Assembly: GCA_030710605.1 (NCBI GenBank)
Contig: CP092865.1
Span: forward strand, 143,763,081-143,827,080
Direction: 5' to 3'
DNA length: 64,000 nucleotides
Origin: Cordylochernes scorpioides
Lineage: Eukaryota > Arthropoda > Arachnida > Pseudoscorpiones > Chernetidae
Position numbers and translations under genes: made by a program
The notes under the pieces: model-generated
Databases searched by the model: none
What the model was told of the DNA's origin: nothing
Seen by the model: only the letters and a program-made list of their open reading frames with translations
Part shown: piece after piece, positions 23,347-32,394 of the stretch
Numbering within the stretch: the first letter of the stretch is position 1
How the letters are laid out: each line of letters opens with the position of its first letter

Positions 23347-24604
23347 TCATTGGAAAAGATTGTTTCAACGTATTTTTGAATCTGGACTTGAAAGAAGATG
23401 AAAAGAATAGCCTACCTAAGATTATGCATCTCTGCTTCGTTACAAGGTTGAGGTCTTCTATTGTTTTGGCTGATAACAAAGGTTTTTGATTAATGTTCAC
23501 AATCTGAAAGAGTAAATTATATTTCTTTTCTTTAAAATAGCAATCGAGATATTTCTGACCTACTGGCTTCAGGATGACTCCACCAAAATTTTCAAGCCTT
23601 GCATTGGATATGTCCAAGTTATTGCTTCTTTCTTGCATGACCCACCTGTAATCGTCTAGGCTCATGATGTTACAAGTGGATCCCGAGTCTAATTGGCATT
23701 CCAGTGGCACAGTTTGATTGGCTGTTTCAAATAATAATTTTACCATCCATTTATGTTTTTTGATATTTCCAGCTGCATAATGTCTTCTTAGTTGAAGTAC
23801 AGCTTCATCTGATGATTCATCCTGTTCTTGAATTGCTCTAACGTTCATCTGTTTTGGGTTTTGAATTCTAAATCTGCATACTTTTGAGAAATGATTTTTT
23901 CTGTTGCACCATGTGCATATCTTACCATACGCAGGACATGAAGCCTTCCTATGTTTCGACCCACAGTAACGACAATTAATTATGTCTTCAAATGTTTCAT
24001 TTGTAGCTTTGGTCGCTTCCTTTTTTCGTTCATATTTTCTGTTCCACTTCACGTCTTCTGATTCTTGGCCAGTCAACTTGGTTATCTGTTGTTCCGTGAC
24101 CTCAGCTGTCCTGCATATGTCGATAGCCGAAGATAAGTTTAGTTTTGGTTCCATTAGCAATTTTTTTCTGACTCTATTATCTTTGATTCCCAATACTATT
24201 CTATCTCTGATTAGTTCTTCTGTTAGTATATCATATTCACAAGAGCTAGCTAGTCCTCTTAATCGATTTGTGTAGCTATCAATACCTTCGTTTTCTTCTT
24301 GATTCGATGTATTAAAAATATACCGTTCGTATATGACATTCTTTTGTGGAGTAAAATGATTATCCAATGCTTCAATAATCTTAGGTAGGCTATTCTTTTC
24401 ATCTTCTTTCAAGTCCAGATTCAAAAATACGTTGAAACAATCTTTTCCAATGAGTGATAGGAATGTTGCTCTTATAACATTATTATCTTTCTTATTTAAT
24501 TCAGTAGCCACCTGATAATTGTCCCATTGGCTTTTAAAAAACCTCCAATTTTCTGCCGCCTGGCTATTTATTAATATTGGTGCTGGTACAGGAATATTTG
24601 ACAT
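23312..24604 (-). CDS. Gypsy3 Gag and protease
   Basis: The start at 24604 fits Mag-like Gag (MSNIPVPAPILINSQAAENW). A capsid-like region with ALDNHFTPQKNVIYERYIF follows, then a pair of cysteine-rich knuckles in CRYCGSKHRKASCPAYGKIC and CTWCNRKNHFSKVC, and the protease site LECQLDSGSTCNIMSLDDY. About the last 38 residues are encoded by the inverted segment and are not natural Gag-Pol sequence. Protease and RT are therefore in different frames and not joined. Confidence 0.9.
   Translation of the reverse strand: MSNIPVPAPILINSQAAENWRFFKSQWDNYQVATELNKKDNNVIRATFLSLIGKDCFNVFLNLDLKEDEKNSLPKIIEALDNHFTPQKNVIYERYIFNTSNQEENEGIDSYTNRLRGLASSCEYDILTEELIRDRIVLGIKDNRVRKKLLMEPKLNLSSAIDICRTAEVTEQQITKLTGQESEDVKWNRKYERKKEATKATNETFEDIINCRYCGSKHRKASCPAYGKICTWCNRKNHFSKVCRFRIQNPKQMNVRAIQEQDESSDEAVLQLRRHYAAGNIKKHKWMVKLLFETANQTVPLECQLDSGSTCNIMSLDDYRWVMQERSNNLDISNARLENFGGVILKPVGQKYLDCYFKEKKYNLLFQIVNINQKPLLSAKTIEDLNLVTKQRCIILGRLFFSSSFKSRFKNTLKQSFPMSDRNVTKRISY
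23333..23425. repeat. 93-bp inverted copy of gag at the PR/RT junction
   Basis: This stretch equals the reverse complement of 24375-24467, which lies inside this element's own gag, without a mismatch that I can see. It replaces the sequence that should join the protease to RT and puts stops between them. At one junction both places share GGAATGTT, so a template switch during reverse transcription is the simplest origin. Confidence 0.9.
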
Positions 24605-24815
24605 CTTGAAATATTTTATTTTATATTAGACATTAACATATATAGATATTACGAGATATAGTGTTACTCAAAAGATTAGAAAATTATTATTATATAAAAA
24701 TGTAATTTTACATTTCCAAATTCAAAATTTTCAAACAATCAAATTCGAATATTAGTACTCACGCGCATTCGACAAACTACGTAATTCGCACTAACATTTT
24801 ATAATTTGAAAATAA

Positions 24816-24830
24816 CCACTTCTGACACCA
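24816..24830 (-). promoter_or_regulatory. Gypsy3 primer-binding site
   Basis: On the minus strand TGGTGTCAGAAGTGG starts directly after the 5' LTR. It is complementary to the 3' end of eukaryotic tRNA-Leu (…CCACTTCTGACA plus CCA), a primer used by Mag-type gypsy elements. Confidence 0.82.
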
Positions 24831-25011
24831 TGTTTGGTGTTTATATTTTGATAATTAAGAATATGATTTGTATAAATTGTTTATTATACTTTAAACAGAT
24901 ATTTTTACATCAACACGTTGTTTACATCTTACAGGTGATTATTATTGTTTATAATGATGATATATATTTATTTACAGATTAATAGAATATATATATATTT
25001 AGTCCCAAACA
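24831..25011 (-). repeat. Gypsy3 5' LTR
   Basis: This is 181 bp and identical by eye to 20317-20497. It must carry the promoter; at this short length, transcription control probably extends into the leader. Confidence 0.93.
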
Positions 25012-25161
25012 GCCCGTTTGTTTCCCCTTTGCCTGAGTGTCGAAGATTGCATATACTGCATATTGTAAAAAAATGCTTTTCTTCCAAACTCATATTTATC
25101 AAGAGCATGAACAGATATGAATTAGAATAAACACATTTTTTCACTCAGGCAGGGGAGGAAT
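25012..25161 (+). other. Right end of the LARD interior with polypurine tract
   Basis: The LARD interior resumes after Gypsy3. GGCAGGGGAGGAAT (25148-25161) abuts the right LTR and is its polypurine tract. The same tract, inverted, occurs at 60622-60636 next to another LTR of this family. Confidence 0.8.
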
Positions 25162-26731
25162 TGTTGGGCCAGATTTTCAACAAAATAAGACCCAACAATG
25201 ATGTAAACGTTTACATCATATATATATATACACAGTGTCTTGCCGGAATGTTTGTTGTCCAGATGGAAGTCCCACAACAATGGCCGACGGTGTTCTAAGG
25301 GTCAAGGCAGGGGAGGACGCAGCCCTGGACGTGTATCCCAAGATCTGCTGTAGAAAGATGACATCGGCCCTGTTTAAGTAGCCAGAAGCCCGATGCAGAC
25401 GGAACCAGAGGAAGACCAGGAACCAGAGGAAGACCAGGAACCGGGAAGGCATTCAGCTGGAGATGACATCGGCCCTGTCTAAGTAGCCCTGTCTGTAGCC
25501 AGAAGCCCGATGCAGACAGAACCAGTGGAAGATATACAAAACCCTGTAATTATGTACATATGTCACCTTTTTTCTCAGAGGGGCAAACATGATGGATTTT
25601 ATTTTGATTTCATTACTAATCTAAATTATCTCTCGATAAGAAAGTTAATTTAAATTTTCTTTAATATTTATTTTATTCTAAAATGAATAAAATCAACCAC
25701 AAACATAGCTAGAGAAAATAGATGTGTCTAGCTATTTAAATTTCTTGAAGAAGAAATTATTATAAATTTCTCAATGGAGAAGCATGTATATTTATTATCT
25801 CAAAATTTCTCTTTTAAAAAAAATAATAATATTATTATTTTTTATTCCAAAATTTTCTCTTTTTAAAAATAATAATAATATATATTTTTTTTAATATTCT
25901 GAGAATATTTATGTATAAGTTTTATTACTCTGTAGGAAATTTTTTACATTGAGGGCGCTGTTTGAAAGACAACGCCAGTCTTGATCGAGTTTTCAACGAG
26001 GCCGATCGAATTTATCGGGGAGGACGCCCTGGGCCATGAGGGGCCATGAGGGTTACCGAGGAAAGCTTTAAGAGGGTATGTAGTGAAGATGCTTGGTAAG
26101 TCTTTCCACATCTTAAGTTTCTTAAAGATTTAGACCTAAAGAGGTCCATATAGAAAGCATGGTAAAAACCATGGCAGATATCAAATTTTTGATAGACTCG
26201 ACTATTTAAGATATATGATGAATAGAGGTTTCAACCTTATGTTTTCTTCAAAGTATTAATTATTTTTGATTGATCATTTTATCTAGATGCGGTAACTTAG
26301 TAGAATTACCATATAATAGGTCCCCAGTCAAAGTTTTCTTATAGGAATTTAAAATTTGCAAAAGGAGATAATCTTTAAGTCTACTCATGTTATCCACAAA
26401 AAAAAATGTTTTTTTTTATTATTTTTGTTTAAATTTCATGATGGTGAATAGATCTAATGTTTCAATATTCTTTATGCCTACTCATACTATCCACAAATAA
26501 AGAATGTTTTTGTGTAAATTTTATAATGGTAAATAAATTTTAATGTTCCAATATTTAACAAGGCATGTTGGTATTATTCCTTCTATAATCAGCCATAAAT
26601 CACATGTAAGCTCTTGGCGTGTGTTACATTTCTGTGTATATTTACTTGAATAAAAATTTTTTTTGCCCACTGAGATAGTCAGGATTTCAATAGGGATGTT
26701 CTTAAATGGAACGCTAAGAACGGATCTAACA
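25162..26731 (+). repeat. 3' LTR of the LARD-like element
   Basis: This is a 1570-bp copy of the left LTR without the PLE. It shows what the empty PLE target looks like (GCAAAAGGAGATAATC near 26358), which confirms the 13-bp duplication in the other LTR. Confidence 0.9.
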
Positions 26732-26735
26732 AGAT

Positions 26736-27151
26736 GAGGAAGAAAACCCACAAACATCAGAACAATCAGACAAAGAAGAAAGTGTAACTACAAGATCGGG
26801 TCGAATAATCAAACCACCAAGGTATCAAGAAGATTATGAACTATATTCAGTATATTGCTTGTTTACAAATGGTGAAGATCCAGTTTCTTACAATCAAGCA
26901 ATTAAGCAAAAAGAATGGAAAGAAGCTATTGATAAAGAAATTTGATCTCATGAAGAATTGAAAACATGGTCTTCAATAAAATTTGGAGAAAAATCAAATA
27001 TCAAACCAATTGATACAAAAAGGATTTATTGGCCAAAGACATAATCAAAATAGATTACATTGAGGGATGCAGAAACATAGCAGACATGTTAACTAAACCT
27101 TTATGTAAGGACATGTTGAACAAATTCATGATACTTTCCAACATGGGGTGA
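26736..27151 (+). pseudogene. Copia1, 3' end of pol with RT core deleted
   Basis: The Copia1 frame resumes after the LARD insertion with an acidic spacer (EENPQTSEQSDKEES), TTRSGRIIKPPRYQEDY and the start of the RT region (VSYNQAIKQKEWKEAIDKE). A stop and then a jump follow: by 27040 the sequence is already the C-terminal tail of RNase H (IDYIEGCRNIADMLTKPL, then MLNKFMILSNMG and stop). The RT palm with its YVDD and most of RNase H are gone. Confidence 0.82.
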
Positions 27152-27181
27152 AAATTGTGCAATTGACATTTGTGAAAATGC

Positions 27182-27387
27182 CAATTGAGGGGGGTGTTAA
27201 AATAAATGTGTTTCAGCAACCCTGGCAGTACAGAACAAAGGAATGTGATTAGTCCTAATGTTTACCTTTTAAGTTAGTTGTAAATAATTCTCTAATTAAT
27301 ATGTTTGTAATCTTGATAAAGATAATAAAATAAGATATTATCTTAATTTGTAGTATATTTATGTGTTAAATAAACTACAAAATAACA
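27182..27387 (+). repeat. Copia1 polypurine tract and 3' LTR
   Basis: CAATTGAGGGGGG (27182-27194) precedes a likely LTR that starts TGTTAAAATAAATG at 27195. The right end is set by eye at AATAACA (27387) because the matching 5' LTR is outside the window. Confidence 0.65.
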
Positions 27388-29067
27388 AACACCAATAAAA
27401 AGAAGAAAGAATAATCTGTGATTCAAAGCAACAAAGTTGATTAATTTTCAAGTATGTTAAATGCTCTAAAAATTTTATTAAATAATAGCTTATGGCAATG
27501 TAAAAATGAATATCAATTTTTTGAAGGGAAAGAAGTATAAGAGAATGTTTTTATTAAAAATAAAGAATGGGACTTGACAGACCTTTCAAAAAAAGCAAAA
27601 GCGAATGGATGTATATTAGTCTTCCATATAAAACAATGTTTTATTGACCATCCTCTGGTTGGTTATTGAAAGTACATCCTGCACCACTAATGACTGTCTG
27701 AAACGCGTACCTGGTTGGCCTTTTTTTGCTATTATCAAAATAGATTTGACAATTTGCGGTATAGAGTTAATAATCAGTGTTATAAATTTAAATGTATTCC
27801 CAAAGTTGTGTTTGCCATCTAAAAATCTCAATACTGCGAATCAGAATATAGCTTCCTATTAAGTTGAAAACAAGTATTTTCCAGAGATGCGTTTCTTTTT
27901 AAAAGTTTTAAATGACAAATCTAGCTTTGGGCAAGAGAGCATATCAAGAGAGCTTACAAGAGTATTTTTTTCTGATAAAAAAAAACTTTTAGATATGCTT
28001 TCTTATAAAATATATCTTGTTGAAATTGTCATAATAGTGAAAAAAATAATATATATATATATATATTTCCCTAGTAATATGCCAAAACCTATTCTTTAAC
28101 AGAGTAAAAAAATCGCTGATTACTAATATTCTAAAAGTAAACATCAATAATTCCTAAATATAGTAGTTCGCTATACTTTGTTATGAATTTAGTTACCTTA
28201 ATACTTGGATGCTAACAAAATAAAGAGGAAGAAATAATTAAACCAACATGTTATTACCATATTCACTTTTAAGGTCTAATTTTCACCCTACAAGAACGTT
28301 CTATTTTGATAAAAATAATCTAAACAATAAAAGTTCACAATTTTTAAATTAGAAATCCGATATATTTAACTTGGTAAGAACAATCACCTTCCCAAAACGC
28401 ATGTTTATATACTTACATAAACTAAGCAATATATTTTGTTACAATTCTATCAAATCTCTAGGTTTTAAATCAAGGTCCAAGTAAAAACCATCAAGGGATA
28501 ACCGAATCTTAAAATATAAATATAAATCTTTAATTAAACAACATTTCTGGATGACCTATACTATGACCTTAACAAATTTTGTGTTTTAAAAATGTTTTGT
28601 CAAAATCATGTTCTAAATATGATAAAATAATTTTAGTAGGTATTGCATTTTTCTTAGTGAAAAATTGGTCTAGCAAAGAAATCTAATGAGAATTCAATTT
28701 TTTTTCCAATTGAATGAAATATTCTTCCTCAAGAAATCAAGTTAACAAAGACAAAATTTGAAACAGAATCTTCACCTTGTGTATATAGGAAAATATTTTA
28801 TTCAAAATGATACCCCAATAGTATAAATAATTTTAATACCAAAATTGGGTTCTTTTATAAAAATGTAAGCAAATTTTCCGATAGATTAAATTGTTTAGAT
28901 ACTCAAACCATTTTAAGCCTTAATTTAAATAGCTAAAAAAAAAATATTGATATAAATATTTATGCTTGATTTAAAACATTGAATTTCAAAATAAAATGTG
29001 CGAGTATTTTAAATAAAGTCAGTAAATCAAACCAATTTAAAACCAAAATTAATCATTTAATTTTAAA
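27388..29067. other. AT-rich intergenic sequence before the zinc-finger gene
   Basis: I recognise no gene or repeat here. Two overlapping opposite frames of about 70 codons (27616-27862) are not supported by any domain I know. The last 60 bases before the zinc-finger start are very A-rich, and the start context is AAAATGG, but no TATA box or splice acceptor stands out. Confidence 0.5.
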
Positions 29068-30222
29068 ATGGATATAAAACTTTTTGAATGTGAATATTGT
29101 GCCTATGAAACAAAAGAAAAACGCAATCTTACAAAACATTTGTACACACACACTGGTGAAAAGCCTTATAAATGTGAATATTGTGATTATGAAACAACAT
29201 TGAAACGTGATCTTACTAATCATTTGTACACACATACTGGTGAAAAACCTTTTAAATGTGACCAATGTGATTATAGAACTGCACTCAAAATGTCTCTAAA
29301 AAGACACAAAAACATTCACACAGATAATAAACTTTATAAATGTGAATTTTGTGACTATAGAGCATTATCAAAACATGATATTACTATACACTTAGGTAAA
29401 CATATTATTGTTAATAATTTTTTAAAATGTGAACATTGTGATTTTAGATCTGTAGATCAATCGGTTCTTAAATATCATATCACAAACTTTCACACAGGTA
29501 ATAAACCTTTTAAATGTGAATATTGTGACTTTAGAACTGCAAAAAAATCAAATCTTAAATCACATGTTACAAATTTTCACACAGGTGATAAGCGTTTTAA
29601 ATGTGAGCATTGTGACTTTAGAACTGCATACAAGTCAAGTCTTGCATCACATATTAAAAATATTCACACAGGTGATAAGCCTCTTAAATGTGAGTATTGT
29701 GACTATAGAACTGCATACAAGTCAAGTCTTGAATCACATATGGCAAATATTCACACAGGTGATAAGTCTCATAAATGTGATCATTGTGATTATAGAACTG
29801 CGAACAAGTCAAGCCTAACCTCACATATTGCGAATATTCACACAGGTAATAAGACTCATAAATGTAATCATTGTGAATATAAAACTGCTTACAAGTCAAG
29901 CCTTACATTACATATTAAAAATATTCACATAGGTGATAGGTCTCATAAATGTGATAATTGTGACTATAGAACTGCATACAGGTCAAGATTAGCATTACAT
30001 ATTGCAAGTATTCACACAGGAGATAAATCTCTTAAATGTGAATATTGTGACTTTATTACTGCATACAAGTCAAGTCTTACATCTCATACTAAAAATATTC
30101 ACAAAGGCAATAAGCCCTTCAAATGTGATGACTGTGACTATAGAACTCCATACAGATCAAGTTTTGCATCCCATATTAAAAGTGTTCACAAGGTCATAAG
30201 CACTTCAAATGTGAATGAATAA
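29068..30222 (+). CDS. C2H2 zinc-finger protein, 13 tandem fingers
   Basis: This is a 384-residue intronless frame made almost only of C2H2 fingers, predicted to bind DNA in the nucleus. Fingers 1-3 have short HTGEKP-type linkers (HLYTHTGEKPYKCEYC). From finger 5 on the pattern is CxxCDYRTAYKSSLxSHIxNIH with HTGDK linkers. The first finger starts at residue 7 (CEYCAYETKEK), and the 13th ends near residue 374 (CDDCDYRTPYRSSFASHIKSVH). There is no other domain (no ZAD, BTB or KRAB). The end is odd: one base early, the other frame would give GHKHFKCE, the beginning of a 14th finger, so the C-terminus looks truncated by a frameshift. It could be a real gene or a recent retrocopy of a larger one. 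Confidence 0.8.
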   Translation: MDIKLFECEYCAYETKEKRNLTKHLYTHTGEKPYKCEYCDYETTLKRDLTNHLYTHTGEKPFKCDQCDYRTALKMSLKRHKNIHTDNKLYKCEFCDYRALSKHDITIHLGKHIIVNNFLKCEHCDFRSVDQSVLKYHITNFHTGNKPFKCEYCDFRTAKKSNLKSHVTNFHTGDKRFKCEHCDFRTAYKSSLASHIKNIHTGDKPLKCEYCDYRTAYKSSLESHMANIHTGDKSHKCDHCDYRTANKSSLTSHIANIHTGNKTHKCNHCEYKTAYKSSLTLHIKNIHIGDRSHKCDNCDYRTAYRSRLALHIASIHTGDKSLKCEYCDFITAYKSSLTSHTKNIHKGNKPFKCDDCDYRTPYRSSFASHIKSVHKVISTSNVNE

Positions 30223-30260
30223 TTTGACTATAGAACAACTTCTTCTTTCTTATCTCAAAG

Positions 30261-30545
30261 CCATGATAATTATGGTGGGTAGTTAGCGACTGCTTTTACT
30301 GTAGGCGCACCACATGTCTACACATGTGAGAAGCAGTTCGACTTTGCACTTACAAATGTGCCAGAGCCCCGTTTGGTTACTTGCACTCGCTGGTGGGGTT
30401 GGATTTTTGCAAGAATCGGGGGCCATTGCAGCATTTTTTTTTTTTTATCAGAAAAAAGTGTCCAAAGCGGGAATCGAACCCGGGTCGTAGTGGTCGAAAA
30501 CCAAACTGTTTAACCAGCCTTCCACCGACCCCCCAGGGGTCGAAC
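30261..30545 (-). mobile_element. tRNA-derived SINE, copy 1
   Basis: On the minus strand the head resembles a tRNA: a GGAAGGCTGGTTAA A-box-like stretch near 30510-30525 and a perfect B box GGTTCGATTC (30471-30480) within a CCCGGGTTCGATTCCCGC arm. A unique body of about 200 bp follows, ending in ACCATAATTATCATGG. AGAACAACT occurs on both sides (near 30232 and 30547) and may be the target duplication. It lies just after the zinc-finger gene. Confidence 0.78.
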
Positions 30546-30790
30546 AGAACAACTGAAGAATATATATCAACTTGACAGAAAGCATGATATGTTTGCAAAT
30601 ATAAATATTTATAAGTAACCTTTTGACATAGGTTTTACCATTTTCAGTAGTAATAAGTGAAGGTAGTCGCCATTCTGATATTAAATATCATATATAACCC
30701 AAAACTCATATTGTCTGATTTCTTTAGTTTTCAATCTATTTACCACACATATATCTAAAATGAAATATAATCCTAATAAACAACTTTCTG

Positions 30791-31100
30791 TTTTTTTTTT
30801 TTTTTTTTAAATTAACCCTAGGACACGTGGTACAGGCCATGATAATCATGGTGGGTAGTTAGCGACTGCTTTTACTGTAAGCGCACCACATGTCTAAACA
30901 TGTGAAAAGCAGTTGGACTTTGCACTTACAAATGTTCCAGAGCCCCGTTTGGTTACTTGCACTTGCTGGTGGGGTTGGACTTTTGCAAGAATCGGGAGCC
31001 ATTGCAGCATTTTTTTGAAATCAGAAAAAGTGTCCAATGCGGGAATCAAACCCGGGTCATAGTGGTCGAAAACCAAACGGTGTAACCAGCCTTCCACTGA
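30791..31100 (-). mobile_element. tRNA-derived SINE, copy 2, with poly(A) tail
   Basis: This is the same family as 30261-30545, in the same orientation. It extends further at the 3' end (complement of ACACGTGGTACAGGCCATG) and ends in a run of T's on the + strand (30791-30808), that is a poly(A) tail. The B box has one change (GGTTTGATTC at 31043-31052), which would weaken Pol III recognition. Confidence 0.8.
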
Positions 31101-31635
31101 ACTTGCATGTCAAATACTAATTCTATATTGGTACTTTCAATTGTAAATACAATCACTAGCTACCTATCATAATTTGCATAACCTGTAGAACATATTTGAG
31201 ATAATCTTTAAAAAAAAAAAGAAATTAATTTTGGTCATTTCTCTCTTTTTTAATTGTTTTTTTGCCAAAATTAACTTCAAATAATTATCCTCATTGAAAT
31301 TTATAAACGATTTGAATCACAAGGTAATGAGATCAAATCTAAATTGAGAAGTGTATTTGTTCCCATTACCTTGCAATTCTAATCTATAATTCAATTTCAT
31401 TTTAATCTAAATAATATTGATTTTTTTTGTTTTATATACATACTTTGCCTCTGTTGACTTTTGCATTACCTTATCAGTGTTTTAAAATTTAAAATAAATT
31501 TTATTTTCGATAATAAATATTATTTTCATGGTGAGAATATCACCAAATTGAAATATTCATATTATATTTTTGAATTTAATAATGAAAATAAAATGTTAAA
31601 GAAATTAAGATGTCATCAAAATTTGAAACTAATAT
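31101..31635. other. AT-rich sequence without recognisable feature
   Basis: Low-complexity A/T sequence between the SINE and the next inverted repeat. I see no gene, and the frames are short. Confidence 0.5.
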
Positions 31636-31890
31636 AGACGCATATGATTATTTTTTAAAATAAAACAATTTCTATTGTCCTTACTGCAATGGAAAATTAA
31701 TGGGAGGGCCTGGCTCATCAGTGGTGAAGCCTACCAGCGGTTTCGCCAGTTTAATCTACCATTTTCCGCTGGGAGGGTTCACCACTGATGAGCCAGGCCC
31801 TCCCATTAATTTTCCATTGCAGTAAGGGCAGTAGAAATTGTTTTATTTTAAAAAAGAATCATACGTGTCTATAATAGTTTTGAAAAATTT
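31636..31890. repeat. Head-to-head pair of retrozyme-like unit fragments
   Basis: Two inverted fragments meet near 31753. Both carry the sequence between AACAATTTCTA and the CTGATGA box, and the left also carries GGCGAAACC. The right arm (plus) has GGGAGGGTTCACCACTGATG then AGCCAGGCCCTCCC. The left arm (minus) has the variant GGTAGGCTTCACCACTGATG. This is the same family as the array at 33225-34686. Confidence 0.8.
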
Positions 31891-32059
31891 ATAACAGATG
31901 GCGCGCTAATGCCTCATAAATTAATATGTACCTATTGTGAATGAAATCATTACTACTAACAAAATTTAACCATGCTTGGACTATTAAAAAATATATAAAC
32001 TTTTTCAATCATTTTTCAATATTTAGTTATGTTAATGATCATGTGTACATGGATGCTGG

Positions 32060-32360
32060 TTAAAAGCTCCTAAAATGTGATCATTGTGATGTTATAATTC
32101 ACACCTTTAGTCTTAAATGATACACATATATTCATTGAAGTAATCCTCCTTCAGTTATGAGAAAATTGTGATTTTGAATCTGCATAAGCATGAAATATTG
32201 CAGCACAGATTTTAAATATCTTACTTCTAATTATCCTTTTAATGTGAATATTGTGGGTAAAAAAACTGTGGCAATGTGTGGGGTCACACACTGTGGCATG
32301 CTGACTTATGAATATGAAAATTGTGACCAGATCAACAGCATAAATCAAATTTAAGAAATG
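32060..32360 (+). pseudogene. Degenerate C2H2 zinc-finger remnant
   Basis: Fragments in shifting frames recall the fingers of the upstream gene: LKCDHCD near 32070, NCDFES near 32167, PFKCEYCG-like near 32235 and YEYENCD near 32308. Histidine halves are mostly lost. It is probably an old relative of the 29068-30222 gene. Confidence 0.5.
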
Positions 32361-32394
32361 ATATCTTCCTATTTGCTATAAAAGAAGAGACACA

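Larger units (their letters stand above)
20317..25011 (-). mobile_element. Gypsy3, young Ty3/gypsy (Mag-like) retrotransposon
   Basis: Two 181-bp LTRs (20317-20497, 24831-25011) look identical base by base. GCCCG is duplicated outside (20312-20316 and 25012-25016). A tRNA-Leu-type primer site and a polypurine tract are in place, and gag-PR and pol are long open frames on the minus strand. It sits inside the LARD-like element. One rearrangement, an inverted copy of part of gag, lies between the protease and RT. Confidence 0.94.
1823..26731 (+). mobile_element. Large LTR retrotransposon without coding capacity (LARD-like)
   Basis: Direct repeats at 1823-4766 and 25162-26731 begin TGTTGGGCC and end CTAACA. 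They bound an interior with a primer site just after the left LTR and a polypurine tract just before the right LTR, and the whole is flanked by AGAT at 1819-1822 and 26732-26735. This fixes + orientation. The only gag/pol genes inside belong to two later gypsy insertions, each with its own LTRs and target duplications, and run the other way. Subtracting those and the PLE in the left LTR leaves about 13.6 kb with no recognisable own gene. It would depend on proteins from another element. It could also be an autonomous element whose genes are too decayed to read. Confidence 0.75.

Noticed and set aside
29053-29899. Minus-strand frames opposite the zinc-finger gene
   Set aside because: They are shadows of the tandem finger codons.
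30445-30545. Possible tRNA gene with a perfect B box
   Set aside because: The head lacks a full cloverleaf and is joined to a repeated body found again at 30791-31100, so it is a SINE.
30377-30598. Frames in both directions across the SINE
   Set aside because: The same frames appear in the second SINE copy and are repeat-derived.
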